Origin: a virus
Virus record (IMG/VR): IMGVR_UViG_3300022907_000067
Span: 1 to 30,342 of that record
DNA: 30,342 nt
Strand: one strand, 5' to 3'
Shown here: positions 29,499-30,342 of the stretch, one piece after another
Layout of the letters: the number at the start of each line of letters is the position of its first letter
Numbering within the stretch: the stretch's first letter is position 1
Translations under genes and position numbers: made by a program
Notes under the pieces: generated by a model
Database searches by the model: none
Told to the model about the DNA's origin: nothing
The model's input: only the letters and a program-made list of their open reading frames with translations

Positions 29499-29666
29499 AT
29501 GGATTCAAGATACAAAGTTCTAAACACTCTATCTCTACAAGATGTAGAACAAGAGTTGGCTTTCCTGTTCACTCTCAACCCTGACACTATGTCAGATGAA
29601 ACTGCGGAATACATAAACCGCCTAATTGGTTTGGCTAATGCCCTTGGCACTAAGCAGGTCTACTAA
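29499..29666 (+). CDS. Small helical protein (55 aa), unknown
   Basis: 55 residues (MDSRYKVLNTLSLQDVEQEL, AFLFTLNPDTMSDETAEYIN and on), two helices, acidic. The AGAAAGGATAATCAA site fixes ATG 29499; an upstream in-frame ATG at 29469 lies before TATAAT (29472-29477) and is rejected. It overlaps the next ATG by one base (TAATG). Function unknown. Confidence 0.6.
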   Translation: MDSRYKVLNTLSLQDVEQELAFLFTLNPDTMSDETAEYINRLIGLANALGTKQVY

Positions 29667-29740
29667 TGCTAATTGACCTACTAATCTTCAGTGCCTGGTT
29701 CCTGGTCTCGCTGTTCATAATCAGGACAATGTCAGTCTAA
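29666..29740 (+). CDS. 24-residue membrane peptide (candidate)
   Basis: MLIDLLIFSAWFLVSLFIIR followed by TMSV, one hydrophobic helix with a positive end. ATG shares a base with the preceding stop (TAATG), the coupling seen in this genome, which favours a real gene. Small size lowers certainty. Confidence 0.4.
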   Translation: MLIDLLIFSAWFLVSLFIIRTMSV

Positions 29741-29743
29741 AAT

Positions 29744-29764
29744 TTGTTACCATTTTGTTACCAA
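29744..29764 (+). promoter_or_regulatory. GTTAYCA-pair regulator site, copy 7
   Basis: TTGTTACCATTTTGTTACCAA, the cleanest copy: two GTTACCA halves exactly 11 bp apart. It lies 7 bp before TTGACA at 29772. Confidence 0.65.
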
Positions 29765-29771
29765 AAAAGAC

Positions 29772-29806
29772 TTGACAAAGTCACCAAAGTGTGATTGAAT
29801 AATACT
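29772..29806 (+). promoter_or_regulatory. TTGACA-type promoter module, second copy
   Basis: TTGACAAAG and then TCACCAAAGTGTGATTGA repeat the module at 29256 with the same order after regulator-site copy 7. Confidence 0.45.
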
Positions 29807-29845
29807 AGATAAAAGAAAACAAGATTTCATAGAAAGGATAAAAAA

Positions 29846-30004
29846 ATGATTTCAGTTTCAAACATTTCAGTTCAGTTCCTAGCAGGAGAGTTCGCATTCT
29901 GCGACATCTGCTCCAACTACACCCCACAGGTGTTGGTTACTGAAAGTGGTTACCCAGAACAGGGTTGCCAGTATTGCTGGGAAGCCTATGGTGAAATAAA
30001 CTAG
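29846..30004 (+). CDS. Small zinc-ribbon-like protein (52 aa)
   Basis: 52 residues: MISVSNISVQFLAGEFAFCD and ICSNYTPQ, ending QGCQYCWEAYGEIN. Cys19, Cys22, Cys41 and Cys44 form two CxxC pairs, a zinc-ribbon layout. The CATAGAAAGGATAAAAAAATG start is shared with 29085. Function unknown; small Zn proteins in phage early regions often target host proteins. Confidence 0.65.
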   Translation: MISVSNISVQFLAGEFAFCDICSNYTPQVLVTESGYPEQGCQYCWEAYGEIN

Positions 30005-30013
30005 GCTTTTTCA

Positions 30014-30048
30014 AATTCCTCGGCGTGTCGCCTTGACACCCAGGAATT
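30014..30048. other. Hairpin with GTGTC/GACAC arms after 30004
   Basis: AATTCCT and GTGTC on the left pair with GACAC and AGGAATT on the right, around a GCCTT loop, with an internal CGGC/CC bulge. No T-run follows, so it may be a regulatory or RNA structure rather than a terminator. The left arm contains CGGCGTGTC. Confidence 0.4.
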
Positions 30049-30151
30049 GGTGTGTACCGTATACGGGCATACGGGCCCCCCCAGATCCGAATTTACGAAG
30101 TGTTACGAGAGACGGTCGAAACCCCACAGTTGATTCGAACACTTGTTCTAA

Positions 30152-30170
30152 TGTAACAGAATGATAACAA
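30152..30170 (-). promoter_or_regulatory. GTTAYCA-pair regulator site, copy 8
   Basis: Minus-strand TTGTTATCATTCTGTTACA, 42 bp upstream of the TGTCA in the promoter at 30207. Confidence 0.55.
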
Positions 30171-30206
30171 AGATAAAAAAGAATAAGAAAACACGGCGTG
30201 TCATCC

Positions 30207-30234
30207 CTAAAATGTCAGACCCCTGTGTTAGTGT
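30207..30234 (+). promoter_or_regulatory. TGTCA-N-TAnnnT-type promoter for 30261
   Basis: CTAAAATGTCAGAC, then 8 bp, then TAGTGT (30229-30234). The same TGTCA-then-TAnnnT spacing is used at 29014-29041. Confidence 0.55.
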
Positions 30235-30260
30235 ATACACATAACAAGAAAGGATGACAA

Positions 30261-30342
30261 ATGTCAAAATCAGTAGCGGATGTAATCGCAGAGTTTGAGG
30301 CTACCCAGGTAGCGTTCGTAGAGAAGAGGGATGGCGAGACGG
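30261..30342 (+). CDS. N-terminus of a further small early gene, cut by window edge
   Basis: 27 residues visible: MSKSVADVIAEFEATQVAFV and EKRDGET. AAGAAAGGATGACAA precedes the ATG at 30261. The frame stays open to the right edge, so length and function are unknown. It follows the second TGTCA-type promoter. Confidence 0.6.
   Translation, partial: MSKSVADVIAEFEATQVAFVEKRDGET

Noticed and set aside
30090-30150. tRNA-like T-loop (GTTCGAATC on the minus strand)
   Set aside because: The flanking stems do not pair and no anticodon or acceptor arm could be built.

Overview
The window is part of a tailed-phage genome (phage or prophage), most likely a siphovirus-like virus with an HK97-type head. 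No terminase, tape measure, integrase or replication gene lies inside it. Three things point to an actinobacterial host of modest G+C: many ribosome sites read AGAAAGGA or TAGGAG, which pair with a 16S tail ending CCUCCUUUCU; many starts look leaderless, with a TATAAT box 5-10 nt before the start codon; and two promoters resemble the actinobacterial TTGTCRGTG-N8-TAnnnT type. The host assignment is inference. By eye the G+C content is roughly 40-45%.

Layout. Positions 1 to 27.9 kb hold late structural genes, all on the minus strand except one. In transcription order (right to left) they are: a membrane/coiled-coil protein (27.9 kb); a large set of fibre and receptor-binding proteins (27.3-8.1 kb), with an NAD-dependent epimerase and a 2-oxoglutarate oxygenase embedded; then portal, prohead protease fused to a scaffold, major capsid protein, an acidic head protein, four neck proteins and the start of the major tail protein, cut by the left edge. 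Fibre genes therefore come before the portal. Lone on the plus strand at 20.7-21.3 kb is a secreted lysozyme-like enzyme with its own promoter. From 28.0 to 30.3 kb a plus-strand region carries very small regulatory-type genes: zinc-ribbon proteins, an HTH protein and one-helix membrane peptides. It is dense in repeated control elements.

How it works together. The fibre proteins share interchangeable N- and C-terminal modules (NKxFxxKNG starts, Mtd_N-like starts, He_PIG and FN3 domains, collagen-like GXY repeats, a pyocin-knob-like domain, HxHD motifs) and probably form a composite adhesion apparatus. The oxygenase and epimerase may modify these proteins or host glycans. Late transcription starts from many TG(G/C)TATAAT boxes and is punctuated by at least two hairpin terminators. 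In the small-gene region, eight copies of a tandem GTTAYCA element sit near the promoters, about one per transcription unit, and look like the binding site of a phage regulator. The other notable finds are a nested scaffold start inside the protease gene, an FTPF aromatic repeat, and small Cys-rich genes of 21 and 53 codons that are easy to miss.
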